A DNA stretch of 64,000 bases from Eonycteris spelaea (taxonomy: Eukaryota; Chordata; Mammalia; Chiroptera; Pteropodidae). Shown one piece after another: positions 1 to 12,299 of the stretch. The stretch spans positions 2,976,001 to 3,040,000 of the forward strand of contig PUFA01000084.1 in assembly GCA_003508835.1 (NCBI GenBank), given 5' to 3'. The notes beneath the pieces are model-generated. The model worked only from the letters and a program-made list of their open reading frames with translations, was not told where the DNA came from and did no database searches. The first letter of the stretch is position 1; each line of letters starts with the position of its first letter. Made by a program: the position numbers and the translations under genes.

Positions 1-2340
1 AGTATACAGTGGTCAGAGCTGATTTTTAAACATTTATTTTTATTACTGGAATGTATATTTATTTTCTTGCATAGCATGACTTGATGTAATTAATGAGAGG
101 AGTATATACTTAGCTATAATATTAGAACAAAGTTTGTATCACCAAAAAATAAATGTCATAATAAAAATAGTTCACCATGTCTGATAGATGGTTAATAATG
201 AAATACAGTTCATCAGCATACTACCAGTTAAAAAAAAATATTCCAAATAAAAGATCTTTTATTTAAATGGAAAACAAGAAGCCTGGTATGAGCTAGCAAA
301 TACTCTAATGATTTCTCTTTAACTCAAAATAAAAAACCCCGGAAGGGAATAGTGATTTTCCACGTTGTATGAGGTTAGAATTTCCTTTTCTGAATATTTC
401 ACAGTACTCCCCTCTCTGGGACACCTCTACTTGTATTCAAATTAATGTTAATAATAAATTATTAGCATTGACTCTGATAAGAAAATTATACAATTTTCTT
501 TGCCTCTGAGCAGTTTATGAAATTATGAAGTAGATTTTTCTTGTCAACAGAATAAAAATGGTCATTTACTGTTTTGTCATCAAAGTTAGAAGAAAATACT
601 TTAAAATTCTCAATATGCTTCATAATCTAAGTGAAAACCAAATACAATAAAATAACAATTTGCCATTGAATATAATTATATGAGAAGTAAGTTGGTATTT
701 GGAAACAATTTCTTGCTTAAAATCCGAAGAATGTTTTATATAATTATAATTTTAATTTAATTTAGAAAATATTTGTCTTGATTTTCACCATGAGAGTCAC
801 AATGAAGTAGCTGAGGTACATAGTTTTTATTATTTATTTTTTCCCTGGTGTTTTTAACTTAGTAGATCCTGCATCTTCATAGTTCTTAGAAAGTTGTTTT
901 TATTAGGCATTGCTGCAATTCAAATAACTAAACTTCTTATTTTACATGTCTATAATGTGTATATGCATATAGTTGGTATATAGAGCATAATGCCTAATTA
1001 ATTATGCATGAGTTTTTTCAATTGAAACAAATATTTCATTTTTGAAGACAGCCTATGTTTTAACCATATATATTTTTAAATATTGAAAAAGAGAGGGGAG
1101 TGAACTCTCAAATATCTAAGTTAGTAACTAAATGAATCTTAAATGTGCATAAATCTGGCCCTGTCTTTAACCCTTCTAACTTCTCATGAACCTGTTACTC
1201 TTAATTAGAGCAACCCGGATGGAACTACCTGACAACTTGATTAGACAAGCATTCCTTGACCTCTGTCTTTCAGTATATTCATCCTAACTCTGGTTACTCT
1301 CTACTTTTCCACTCTACAGTCTCGTCTTCCATAGACAGTCCTGTCACACTATTGTATGCATGGTGTCAAATAAACAATTTTGGCATTTGCAATAGATGTT
1401 TCCTGGATTAATTGATTCCTTTTTTTTTTTTTTAAGGTTTAAGGAGATATTTGTAACAAACTTGCTCCCTTAATATACGTTTTTGTTCACATTACCAAAA
1501 AGTACAATTAGTGAACCAAACAAACAAAATTCCTGGCAGACTAAGCTGAGAGAATATGTGTTAAAAGAAGGGTAGGAGGGAATGCTAAAACTAAGGAAAA
1601 GGTTATCAAACATTTTTCAGTGAAAAACTTTTTCATCTCAGAAAGAGTATTATAATCTGTCTATTAGTAATCTATTTTAATGTGTTCAGTATAAATTAAA
1701 ATTATTACTAAGAAAGTTACAATATCTGCTTTGAGTTTTTAAAATTTTTATTACTGATGAGAACAAACCTAAATAGTAAGAAAGGGATCTGCAGTGGAAA
1801 TGTGTAAAGAATAGAGAAAAAAAGGAATGATTCTTTAATTTTCCTCTCTGTCGTGCCTTTTTTGACCTTCTTATTTCATGTTTACAGTACTCTCAAGTGT
1901 TTGGGAAATTGTACCTTACCCAGACACAAAGGCTATATCTGTCGACGACCTGCATTTAGGAACTCAGGGGACATGGCACAGCTCTGGCAGAGCTGCCCTC
2001 TTCTCATAATAACCCCAAACCATCCACCTTCTGCATGATACAGGGTTTCATGCTTTGGCCTCCACCTACTTACCAAGTGCCTTGGCAGTGATTTTGAACT
2101 CAGGAGAGTCTTTATATTCCACCGACAGTATGCATATTTTAAACAAAATCAGAATTCAGAACTATCTGCTAATTTGGCCTATTAGATAGTAGCTATATTT
2201 AGTAACCCAGTTTCTCATCTGTCCTGTTGAAAACCAAACCTTTTCACACATTGTGTTCCACCAATAATGCATTCAAGGAAAGGGTAAAGTATATACAGAC
2301 ACTAGGTAATACCGGTTTCTAGGCAGTTATCCTAGAACAG
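1..2340. other. AT-rich non-coding stretch, no gene recognised
   Basis: No open frame with a recognisable product, RNA gene or confident repeat was seen. There is a 14 bp T run at 1420-1433 and scattered A/T-rich tracts. A 61-codon frame at 1853-2038 has no family resemblance and is treated as chance. Confidence 0.6.
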
Positions 2341-2352
2341 CAAGCTCATTTA

Positions 2353-2388
2353 TTATTCATAATTATTTTATTATTCATAATTATTTTA
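2353..2388. repeat. Perfect 18 bp tandem duplication
   Basis: The 18-mer TTATTCATAATTATTTTA occurs twice back to back with no mismatch. It is an AT-rich, replication-slippage-type duplication with no evident function. Confidence 0.95.
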
Positions 2389-3189
2389 AATATTAAATTC
2401 TATTACAACCATTGGTTTTTGTCCCTTACAACTTGATTCATATATCTTTTCTAAGAAATAGACTATTTATATTAACCTTATGAGCAGCCCATTTTTAAAA
2501 CAGGCCTTGATACTCATTCTTTGAAGCAATTGAATTCTGCATTTACCAGTTAAATGAACATATGTGCACTTTGGTTTGAAAAAATAGGGGCTAAGTTGCT
2601 GATTTGGGTAAGTCACACAGTCAGCTCATAAAACCTTAATTAAATAAGCATTGTGTTTTCTTAATTCTGGTATACTACAATCTACAACGTCCCTTAGGAA
2701 AATTTTAAATACACAACAGAGCCTTAGCACCTCATTTAGCAGCCATTGACTTAGGCCAGTGATTGGATGGATAGTGTTTGGATTCAATTACTCTGAAATA
2801 AGGAAACAAATAGAAGTCAAGTTAATTATCATATTGTCTTAGTTGTGATGCTTTTTTAATTTAGAAAAAAAAAAGGTGGGAAAACAACCTATGATCAACT
2901 CTATTCAGTAGGCTTTCAGATACCATGGCTTTCATAGTAAACAGTAATTTTGTTGCTGGTATCAGCTCTGTCCCCAGAAACAATGGCTTCATCATCATTC
3001 ATAGTACCAGCATCATCCCTCTAAAAGAAGACTTCCTGGAGCGAAGATACTGCCATGGCTTTCATAAAATCCTACCTAGTAATAGCAGAATGAGTGAGTT
3101 ACCTGTTGGTACAACAAGTTGTTGTGTATGAATTTAACTTCATTTTCTATTGGTGTACTGGAAAATGCTTGGTTGTGAGATGACACGGA

Positions 3190-3375
3190 CCATTTCAAGC
3201 TCCAGCTTCACTTCTTCCTAGTTATACACCGAGAAAATTACTGGGTACCAATGGCCCTCAGAGGCTTTTCTTTTTAAATTTCTGTAAAATTGGGTTAATC
3301 AGACCTCACAAATGTGGTTACATGCGATGGCAAAGAGTCTTGACAATATCATTGGCACTCAATAAGTCCTAGCTT
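3190..3375 (+). repeat. MIR SINE fragment
   Basis: The right half reads like the MIR core and tail: a 'ttctgtaaaattggg' stretch, then a degenerate 'ggcactcaataagtcc' end. MIRs are tRNA-derived fossil SINEs shared by therian mammals. The copy is strongly diverged and the left edge is approximate. Confidence 0.6.
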
Positions 3376-3719
3376 TTGAGATTAGCAGCATAAGCAGTAA
3401 GAGGAATATATCTTACATCCTTGCATAACCTGCCAGTCAGACACACTCACACATACACATTTAACTGTACTCAGAGATTTGGTGAGATAAAACAGAAAGT
3501 ATCCTAATAATGTACACAGTTAAGAATTTGGGGATCATGTGCCATCGGAGGTTAGTATTACAAACAACAATCTTGATAAATAGGACATGGGGCCGAAATC
3601 AATAAAAAGAGATTTCATAAAAACAAACGTAAACTGCACAAACAATTGTTCTACAGGGATAGAAATGCAAGCTATAATGAATGATAAATTGAGTATAAGT
3701 CAACAATATGATGGTGCCA

Positions 3720-4170
3720 TATAAAATCCCAGCTACTGCTTTGGGGTATATTAATAGGGAGAGCATGGAGGAAATGAGAGGTAATTATTTTGCTCTACCA
3801 GCATTCTTTAGGTCTCAATTGGATAACTGTGTTCCGTATTTGTTCTTTAGTTGAAAGAAATCAGATAAATTTGAATGAGTTCAGAAGAGAGCAACAAAAA
3901 TGATAAAAGGTTTAGAAAATGAGATCTATAAGGAAACATTAGGGACTGGGCATGTTCAACTGAAGAAAGATAACAGAGAAGCAGGGTAACTATTAACACA
4001 GAGGAAAGAGATACTATAAATGAGAGAAGGGATCAATTATTCCCACCAGTCTCTCAGAATTGAGTAAGTTGGGCTTGGGCTACAGTTGATAAACTTAGTT
4101 TAAATATTAAAGACAACTTTGTGAGTATAGAGCAGTTTAACATAGAAACAAAGTACCTTTAGTGATTATG
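3720..4170 (+). mobile_element. L3/CR1-class LINE fragment
   Basis: The stretch 'gagagcaacaaaaatgataaaagg', broken here as ...AGAGAGCAACAAAAATG... near 3889-3902, followed by a degenerate 'ggaactgggcatgtt..ctgaagaa' near 3945-3965, matches the end of the CR1/L3 reverse-transcriptase region as I remember it. L3 and CR1-like LINEs were active before the eutherian radiation, which fits the heavy divergence. No reading frame survives. Confidence 0.7.
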
Positions 4171-4599
4171 AAAACCTACTTATTAAATAATTTCAGTGTC
4201 AAACTTGGAATTAACTTCTTATAATTTTGATATAGTGGAAAGGAGATGATTCAGCTTATCTCCAACTCTGTTTTATCCTAATCACAACTCTACAAATATG
4301 CCACAGTTTATGTGTCTGCTCACATAATTATAGATACAATCTATAATTATTTAAATTTCTCACTTTGTTCAATGTTTTGTCTTAATTTAGGTGATAGAAA
4401 CATTTTTTTTCTTTGATTTTTTTCTTTGATTCTTCTTCATACTCTTTTATTAGATTCAGATTTGATATAAAGCTGTAATGATACTAAAAAAAATATGAGC
4501 AAATTTTCTGTGTCAAGAATTTTATAACAAAGCTTGCTGTATTTTTATAACTTCTTGGTTGGGTAGGTTCAGGAAACTATAAGTACAGTACTTATTAGG

Positions 4600-4840
4600 G
4601 GCAAGCAGTGGGCTTTCAAAGTCAAGACAATTTGGCCTTCATCTTAGTGTTAGTTATACTTATGATTAATATAAAATTAAAAAGCACAACCATGTACTCT
4701 GTGAACTTAGACATTATTTTAGCAAGTTGAAATTCAGTTGCCTTTTTCATAAAAGGAAAATACTACCTGGACTTGTAAGAATAAATGAGACTATTTATTT
4801 AGAACTCCTGGCATAGAGTACATATTTAATAAACATGTGA
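4600..4840 (+). repeat. MIR SINE fragment
   Basis: A degenerate MIR: 'gggctttcaaagtcaagac' corresponds to the 'ggactctggagtcagac' part, followed by the 'cataaaaggaaaatactacctgg' core and the 'ggcatagagtacatatttaataaa' tail. The 5' part is poorly matched. Confidence 0.6.
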
Positions 4841-4879
4841 AATCTTCATTTCTCATTTTTCTTACCAACTATTCCCTCT

Positions 4880-5060
4880 GCTTGTCTGTCTTTTTCTTTG
4901 AGTCTCACTTCCCTGCACAAACTCCATTGTGGCCCAATGTCTTCCATATAAATTTCAGTCCCCTTGAAACTTTATTTAAGGCCCTTTATAATTTGATTCG
5001 ATGATTCCTTTCCAGTCTTAATGTTTTTGCTTCTTGGTTGAATGGGGATTTCCTTGTCAT
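4880..5060 (+). repeat. Possible L2 fragment
   Basis: The segment 'ctttatttaaggccctttataatttgatt' at about 4970-4998 resembles the L2 3' region ('ttaaggcccttcatgatctgg'). The remainder is too diverged for a firm call. A short MIR-like antisense piece follows near 5163-5205. Confidence 0.4.
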
Positions 5061-5689
5061 TGCACTCAACTCTATTTGTAATAGTCAAAATCTCAAACCA
5101 TCCAGGGATCAGTTCATTGAAGAATGACCACAGAAGGAAAGATATACATACAGATGGCACATAGGAAGCTGAGACACAGAGTTTTGGTGATTTTCTCAGA
5201 CCTCTTATTTATTTTTTTATCTCAGTGTTAATACACATTCACTTATAGGGGTTTACGTCAGTATTGCACCCAGCTTTTTAATGGGTGCCAAGCAGGAACA
5301 GTGAGAAATGCACATTTCTGATTGTAACCTTTATAAGATTTAAATACCAACACCTGCAATCTCTAAAACTTGGTGTCTCCTCGTAGATGTTGGCTAATTG
5401 CTTCAATGGCTCCCAGCTTCCCATGTTATTTGTAAAGGTCATTCCCTTTTCTCACTGTGACACCCTAAGAATGGTAGCCTGATCCTGAATACTCTGCTAA
5501 AAGCATGGTGTCAATCCTCTCACTCCAAGTAAATTTTAACACTCAAAATTTCTAGAAGTTGAATAAACTCTTTGACGACTGCCCAAGTCTTCAAGACAGA
5601 AGACTTAGGGAGAAAGGATTGAGAAGGGAAATTTCAAAGCCAAATGGAGAAAAGATTAGTTCTTACCTAGACTATTTGTAGTAACCTGT

Positions 5690-6160
5690 TGGCTGGTTAC
5701 CCTGTTTTTACTTCTCCCAGCTAGTCAATCCTTTGCAAAACTTCCAGAGCTATTAGTCCATTCTTTTGTTTAAAAACCTTTAACAGCTTTCCTATCCCCT
5801 CTAAAAAAATGCAAATTCTTGACAATAGTCTAAAACCCCTTCATCATTTGGATCTTATATATGCATACTTAATCAAAACTACTTTCCCCTCTGATGCTAA
5901 AGGTCCACACATGTTACCTGACCTTCAGTCCTTCGAACAAACCAATTAAAAAGTTCAATATTTCAATTAGTAAGTTCACTCCTTTCATTAATAAGTTCAG
6001 AGTTATTGATTCGATTTTCTTTTTGTCACCTACCTCTTCCACTAGACTGTAAGCTCTGTAAGAACAGGTTTCTGTCTTCAGTTGCAACATGATCTGCGGA
6101 GGGCACCTGGTTATTAGAACTTACAGAATAATACATGTTTAGATAACTGAATGAATCCTT
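5690..6160 (+). mobile_element. L2 LINE 3' end
   Basis: The L2 3' landmarks occur in order: a 'aacctttaacagctttcctatc' block near 5774, 'ccactagactgtaagctctgtaag' near 6040, and a terminal 'gataactgaatgaatcc' ending near 6157 (compare 'ttgaatgaatga' at the L2 3' terminus). It is an old, inactive LINE2 fossil without coding capacity. Confidence 0.75.
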
Positions 6161-6659
6161 GAAACTCTTAGCCTCAGAGCTGAGTTTTTTCTAGCCTATT
6201 TGATGTGCCTGAACCATTACCAGTTGGCTATTAAGTCTCGTTTTATTTTTTGTTAATATTGTTTTATTTTTTTATTTCTAATTTTGTTAGACTCTTTTGC
6301 TAATGTAACTCAAACCAAGAGTAAGAAGTTCTATGTCTCACCTTGTTTTAAAATTCTTTCACTCGCTAATTACTTATTTCTTCATTGTAGAGCTTTTTAA
6401 TTTATTTGTGAAGTGGGGGTGACTCACATAAACTAGATTCAATAAATAGTTCAACTCTTCCAAACGTTTTTTAAAAACAGTCCAATTCATGCTACTGGTC
6501 TCATCACTTTTCCAGGTTCTTGCTGATGGCTCATCATTTACAAATGTACAGTAAATATAAGTGATGTAATTTTTTTTCTATAGTAGGCAGAACAAATTCT
6601 CACTAGAAACCCACAAATTCCGCTGCAAGTATAAAACAGTTTAATGGTTAAGTCTTCTC

Positions 6660-6745
6660 TGAAGTCGAGAAATAAAGATACAGAGAAACAGAGTTCCTAA
6701 GTAATTCTCAATTCACACAGCAACATAGTGCAAGTGGATAAATTA
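6660..6745 (-). repeat. Possible MIR fragment (antisense)
   Basis: The stretch 'agaaataaagatacagagaaacag' plus 'cacacagcaacatagtgcaagtgg' follows the order of a reverse-complement MIR ('gaaactgaggcacagagagg...cacacagctagtaagtgg'). It is highly diverged. Confidence 0.45.
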
Positions 6746-6749
6746 GAAA

Positions 6750-8455
6750 GTTTTTGTTTTCCATTCTTAAACCATTGTCTCTCCTCTGGCATGAAGATAA
6801 TCCAGTGCCTTATATTTAAAAAGGCTTTGTATCATTTTTATTGATTTTCCTTTTCTAATAATTTGATTGCTAACTTGGCTAAGGGGCATAATATTCAATA
6901 ATATATATTTTTTTGTACATCATAGTATGTAGCTCAACAAGGACTGCAATTTTTTTTTTTAATGAGAAGGTAAATTGTAGATTGTTCTTTCACTGGAAAG
7001 AACTCAAACACATTTGTAGTCATATAAAAACCTACCTTATTCAAATGTAAAATAAAATAAAATAGAAAAATAAAAATACAGCCAATTTATTTAAAAAGAA
7101 TGATGGGCCAAAAAGCAGCTAATTAGACACTGAAAGTCATTTGTTTGGGATGCTAAAAATAAGCTTATCCTCTTTATTCTGTTATAGATTCATTGGATTC
7201 AAGGAGGGGAAATGTCACCTAAAATAGCATTTGCATGAAAAATAGCACGAATGAAAAGATAATCATGGCCAGTCACCACTGTCAATGATCAATACTCTTA
7301 TTTTTATTTTACTAGCACTCTGTATTTGTAAAATACTTTATAAACAGTTATAATTCCTTTTCATTATTAGACTATAAAAGTTCTTAGTTCCTGCCCCAAT
7401 ACATGAGGCAGTGGAAGTCACAGTGCTGACTGGTGTCAGTTACATAGATAGACCAGTGGTGAAATCTTCGTCACAGTGCCAGGACTTTTCACACCTTATC
7501 CCGCCTCATGTGAAAGAAATCAGAAACCCTGGTAAAAGTCTTAAAGCTTTAATATCTGGTGATGTGGAGGAATGAGATAAATAAAATGAGAAGAAAAGGA
7601 ACTGGCAAAATCAAACCAAAAAACCCCCTACTTTTAAAAAGTGAAAGTATGAAAACTAAACATTTGCAGAATAAAGCAATTCAAATAAGAACAATATCCC
7701 ATCAAAGGTATGTATCTAGTGAAGAAATGTAATAAAGTATCCACATCCCTCGCCCCCCAAAAAACTCTGGGAGATATGTTAGTACAATAAGTCAGATGAC
7801 ATATATACTTTAAAAAAGGATATCCTTCCAAGGATGGCCAAAAAGCTTATTACTTATTTGTGTCCAAGTTATCAGCCATTCATTAGGAAGATTAGGAGAA
7901 TCTTTAAAAAAAATAATTTTGGACCTATATCTTTCTCTTAACTAGGGTAATCAGCTAGCAGTGTCTTATCGAGTCATGAATTACTAAGACTCTTATTACA
8001 GTGCAATGCTTTTAAATTTTACAGATATATTTGAATTGTTGTTTCCTCCATGGGGACCCTCTTGTAAGGATTTTCATATTCTCACATAGATAATAAATGT
8101 ATAAAATCATATTAAATTCACTCCTTTTATTGTAAGTAGATAAAACAGGATCATCTTGGTGATGTGAAGCAGACACACATTGAGAACAGTTTGATTCCAG
8201 TTGTACTTGAGTCCCTTCTTAGCTCTATGACCATCAATAAGACACAACTTTTGGCCTTTGTCCATCTTTATATCAGATTACCTCCATGGTTTTATTCTGC
8301 TCCATATGACTTTTTCTTCTAAATTCTTTTATACCAGTCATTATCCTGCTTTTGTCTTCTGGTATGAAAAATTGGCCTCCTGTATATTCAATATCGTGAG
8401 TAAATGTTATAAGTACACATATACTTGAATATATAAAATTTCAAACACTTAATGC
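6750..8455. other. Non-coding stretch, no gene recognised
   Basis: AT-rich sequence with A-rich simple tracts near 7050-7080 and T runs near 6951-6960. No recognised exon, RNA gene or confident transposon was seen. The short frame at 7634-7831 on the minus strand has no family resemblance. Confidence 0.5.
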
Positions 8456-8461
8456 AACCTT

Positions 8462-8815
8462 AGTCCATTCAGGGTGATGTAACAAAAATAACAGGGACTG
8501 GGTGGCTCGAAACAACAAACATTTATTTCTCACAGTTCTTAAACTGGGGGATCCAAGTCCGAAGTGCTGGCAGATTCAACGTCTGGTGAGAGCCCAGTTT
8601 CTTTTTTTTTTTTTTATGTAGCCATTCTTTCACCGTGTCCTCACATGGAGGATCAAAGGAGCTCACTGGGATCTTTTGAAGGGCATTAATCTTATTCACG
8701 AGGTGTCCACCCTCGTGAACTAATAACCTTCCGAAGGCCCAGCTTCTAGTACCATCACATTGAGGATTAGGTTTTAAAATATGAATTTTGAGCAGACATA
8801 AATATTAGTCCATTA
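8462..8815. repeat. Old L1M-type 3'-end repeat, copy 1 of 3
   Basis: Order of blocks: 'actgggtggctcgaaacaac', 'catttatttctcacagttct', 'gtgtcctcacatgg', 'ccaccctcgtgaactaataacc', 'accatcacattgagg' and 'atatgaattttgag'. I know this word order as a common eutherian repeat that I place with old L1M 3' regions; the exact subfamily is uncertain. The same family recurs in the same orientation at 11172-11630 and 58240-59215. A T tract interrupts it near 8603-8616. Confidence 0.65.
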
Positions 8816-9894
8816 CAATGTATTATTTCAATTTTTCCCAAAGTAGTATGTGAAATAATTTGAGATGGTACACAACACAGAATACCAACACCATAGTCCT
8901 GAAACACATGGCGAGAGAGTTATTCTCTTTATATATCTTTCAACTATTTGATTACACCAATAGGAGTCTTGGTTTGGTGCTGATAAGGCTTTGAAGCTTT
9001 TATAAACACTTTGTAATGAAAACAACAACAATAACAAATACAGCATAGGATTTAGGATCAGAGCTTTCAACAATCTAAGCAAATGATAATACCATTTTTT
9101 TTACTTTCACAGTATTTTTATGTTTATAACAAGTGATACTTATCTTTCATGAATAATAATGATGCTATAATTTTACAATTAAATACATATAGTTAAGTAA
9201 AAAAAAAAAAAGAAAACATATTTAAAAAAATACCAGTTAAGTAATAGTGCAGATGGTACGTGAACATGGCAAAATTGTGAAAAAGGATGACTAAATTTGA
9301 GAAAAACTGGGCTACTTTAAATGTTCTTCAAAATAGCTTTGGCAACATACTGGACATTTTGAAATCCTGCTCTATAAATTTAATGAGCATATCCTTTCAA
9401 AATCTGAAATGTTTTAACTCACTTGGACTGTGAAGTCATTGACTCAGTGTTAAATAAACTAAGTTTCTCAGAGCTCATGAAACTTGTAATCTTATTCTGA
9501 TGACAACCATTTACATTCTGAAATCTATAACTATGTTTTAAACTGTGACAGCTTTATACCACACAATTTCAGCATAACTCTCTATTTCTTATAATTTCAA
9601 AAGACTTCACAGCCTAGAAAGTCGAGGTCTGTAAACTACTTTATAATCAATGGGTTCTGTCAGACATGGAGAATTATGTAAATGAATAGACTAAGAGTAA
9701 AAAAACCTTCCAAAATCTTAAGTATTTTTACCTGTGGTAGTCAACTCTTTTTAGTAATGGACTCATTCGAAATATTATGTATTATATTTATTACATTAAA
9801 TGATAAATTAATTCAACTATTTTTGGTGGGGGGAGGCTTTGACTTTTCATTAAAAATTATTATGGGCAAGGCAGAATTGAACAAGACTGCAGTA

Positions 9895-10050
9895 TTTATT
9901 CAAATATTCATTTAAAAGACATATAGATACTATACCATGGGGGTGACCAAAATATAGTCCTTGTTGTCATATTGCTGACAGTTGTAGTGTTGGAAAAAGA
10001 TAAGAAAGTGATAAAAATAGTGATATAAGTGCTTAGGAGCACTTAATTTT
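9895..10050 (-). repeat. Possible L2 3' end (antisense)
   Basis: It begins with 'tatttattcaaatattcattt' and continues through a degenerate 'atagtccttgttgtcatattg' block, the order expected of an antisense L2 3' end. Strongly diverged. Confidence 0.45.
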
Positions 10051-10229
10051 TACGCTAGGTCAGACTCTGAAGCCTGTAAAAACATAAGGAACTTATACAC
10101 CAGGGCAAAATATAACTTTCTGAACAAGTCTGGTAAAACCCAATAGGACATTCTACAATATGTGAGATGGGAGAGGAGGTTGTAAGATTATAGAATGTTA
10201 CCTTGCTACTTCACTTTTATCTTCCTTAA

Positions 10230-10455
10230 AATACTTTAGAATTCTTACATTTCCTCATTTCATTTTTCTAATGGCCCGATGAAAGAGGTATTACCCAATA
10301 TTCAATTTTACAAATGACAAAACATTTTTACAAATGAGAAAACAAAGTCCTATAAAGCTAAGCAACTTGGCCACTATTACTTATGTAGAAACTGATGATA
10401 GCTGGACTTGAATCTCAGTCTTTCTACTATGCGAATGCTGATTCTATTACTATAG
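10230..10455 (-). repeat. MIR SINE (antisense)
   Basis: Reverse-complement MIR order: 'ttttacaaatgagaaaacaaag', 'aagcaacttggccac', 'gctggacttgaatctcag'. Inside it an 'attttacaaatga.aaaac' block is doubled (about 10306-10344), a small internal duplication. Confidence 0.7.
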
Positions 10456-10469
10456 AATGTCAGAAGTAC

Positions 10470-10560
10470 ATTATCCAGCTAACTTTTCATTTATAAGTGA
10501 GGAAACTCATATCTAGAAAAGCTATGTGATTTATCTAAAACTGCTTTCCTAGATATAAGG
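10470..10560 (-). repeat. MIR fragment (antisense)
   Basis: A second antisense MIR-like piece: 'acttttcatttataagtgaggaaactcatatctagaaaagctatgtgattt' is a degenerate copy of the MIR core. It directly follows the previous MIR. Confidence 0.55.
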
Positions 10561-10664
10561 GAAAACACAGGTATTTAGATAATAAATGTTATTCTTAGCC
10601 TCCCTGATATGTTAAGACAATTTGAGAGGAGTTACCTGGCCTGCTCATTCCATAACTGGATAGA

Positions 10665-10800
10665 AACAATGCCTTGGAAAGCTCACTGGATGGATCATCA
10701 AAAGACCTGATTCTAGTTCTGCCATGTTGTCAACTATTTGTTGTCAATTATTATTTTCCCTTTTAGAAGACCTGTATTAACTTCACTTGCTAGAAAAGTG
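10665..10800 (+). repeat. MIR SINE fragment
   Basis: The blocks 'ggaaagctcactgga' and 'gacctgattctagttctgccatg' match the 5' half of MIR ('gagcactgga...gacctgggttctagtcctggctctgccac'). Confidence 0.6.
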
Positions 10801-11171
10801 AAAAGGACACAGATGGTGATAGATAGCTTTCACTATTAGAGAAAGATTGAAGAGTTATACTTCATAAGGTCACAAATAGAGGGATGAATGGTTATGGATG
10901 GTTCTGTAACAAAAGGAGACCAGAATCCAGGAATAAATGGAAGAACTACATTCAGAAATTTTTGACAAATTTTGAAACATACATAGATTTCTGTAACTGT
11001 CAGTTTCATTATCCAAGTCTCTTCCTGGGTAGATATTAATAGTAAAATAATTAAATACAAAAAGTAGTTTGTATTTCAAAGGCAGTAAGGATATAAAGCT
11101 TTCTGTAATTCTCAGAATTAACTGTCTTCCTTAATTTTCCCCAATTCAGTTTCCTTGTTTCTTCTGGTAAT

Positions 11172-11630
11172 GCCTTATATTGGTTTTCTAGGGATGCAGT
11201 AAGAAGTACAACTAATCCAGTGACTTAAACAACAGAAATGTGCTGGCTCACAGTTCTGGAAGCTAGCAGTCCAAGATCAAGGTGTCAGAAATATTGTTTC
11301 CTTCTGGGGGGGTACGAGGATCTGTTCTGTGCCTCTCACCTACCTCCTGGTGGTTTGCTGGCAACCTTCAGCATACCTTGGCTCATAGAAGCAACACTCT
11401 GATTCCTGCCTTTATCTTCATGTAGCATTCTCTTTATCTACCTATCTATGTCCACACTTCCCCTTATAAGGACAGTGGTCATATTAGTTAGGGCCTACAC
11501 TCATGACCTCATCTTAAATCTATAATAACCTTATTTCAAAATGAGGTCACATTCTGAAATACTGGGCTTTAGGACTTCAGTATATGAATTTTGAGGGACA
11601 CAATTCAACCTGGATTCGACCTATAACAGC
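11172..11630. repeat. Old L1M-type 3'-end repeat, copy 2 of 3
   Basis: Blocks in order: 'gtgacttaaacaacagaaatg', 'ctcacagttctggaagct', 'agtccaagatcaaggtgtcag', 'cccttataaggacagtggtcatatt', 'aatgaggtcacattctgaaatactggg' and 'atatgaattttgagggacacaattcaacc'. This is the best preserved of the three copies and a useful template for the copy at 58.2 kb that was split by the piggyBac element. Confidence 0.7.
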
Positions 11631-11729
11631 CCCACTTGGCCAAGAGAATCACTGTACATGTACTTGATAAGTGTATCAGTTAAAGTTCTATCAGAGAAAC
11701 CAGAACCAGCAGAGGAGTACGTGTGTATA

Positions 11730-11870
11730 AACAGATATAGACGGACAGACAGATAGACAGACATGTCTATAGATATCCATAGATATGCATGTATAAATGT
11801 ACACATATGTGTATATAAAAGTGGATTTATTTATATGTATGTGTATATGGAAGAGAGAGAATGATAAACA
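11730..11870. repeat. GACA/GATA-like and TATG-rich low-complexity tract
   Basis: Imperfect GACA/GATA units (cagacagatagacagacatg) are followed by TATAGATA and GTATAT motifs. A 111-codon minus-strand frame over this area (11691-12026) is a product of the low-complexity sequence. Confidence 0.8.
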
Positions 11871-12216
11871 GAAACAGATGGGGGTGGGTAGAGTTGATTG
11901 ACTGCAAGGAGTCATAATTGGATTGTGAGAGCTGCCTTGGCCAAGTCTGAAATCCACAGATAGGGCAGGCCATTGGGAAGGGCAGTTTGGAAACTCTGGG
12001 TCAGGAGCTGATGCTGTAGTCCACAAAAAAATGTCATCTTCCTCAGGGAAACCTCGGTGATTTTCTTAAGGCTTTTGATTGAATGTGTCAGGTCCCCCAC
12101 GATTATCTAGAATAATCTTCCATACACAAAGCCAACTGACTGTAGATGTTGATCATGTCCACAAGAACCCTCACAGAAACACCTAGAGTACTGTTTGAAT
12201 AATTGAGTAATATATT

Positions 12217-12246
12217 CTAGCCAAGTAAGCTAAGCTACTTGGCTAG
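12217..12246. other. Perfect inverted repeat, 11 bp arms, 8 nt loop
   Basis: The left arm CTAGCCAAGTA at 12217-12227 and the right arm TACTTGGCTAG at 12236-12246 are exact reverse complements around AGCTAAGC. It lies near the end of the L1M-type fragment, whose usual sequence has only the 'ctagccaagt' arm. Confidence 0.9.
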
Positions 12247-12299
12247 ACTACTAGCCCCAAACTGACACAAACATTGACCATCACAAGTAACAGAAAAGA

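Larger units (their letters stand above)
11665..12292. repeat. Old L1M-class 3' region with embedded microsatellite
   Basis: It starts 'tcagttaaagttctatcagagaaaccag', an old eutherian L1M-type end as I know it, continues with 'gtctgaaatccacagatagggcaggcc' and 'ttaaggcttttgattgaatgtg', and ends 'gacacaaacattgaccatcaca'. A GATA/GACA-like tract at 11730-11830 sits where this family normally carries a short GA/TA run. No coding capacity. Confidence 0.6.

Noticed and set aside
2925..3131. 68-codon frame with a doubled 'ccatggctttcata' word suggesting a repeat protein
   Set aside because: The doubled word is in different frames and the rest does not repeat; probably a weak ancient duplication or coincidence.
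3420..3465. CA-rich patch as a microsatellite
   Set aside because: Units are interrupted and too few to count as a tandem array.
11691..12026. 111-codon minus-strand frame
   Set aside because: Runs through a GATA/GACA-like tract inside an L1M-type 3' end; no independent coding evidence.
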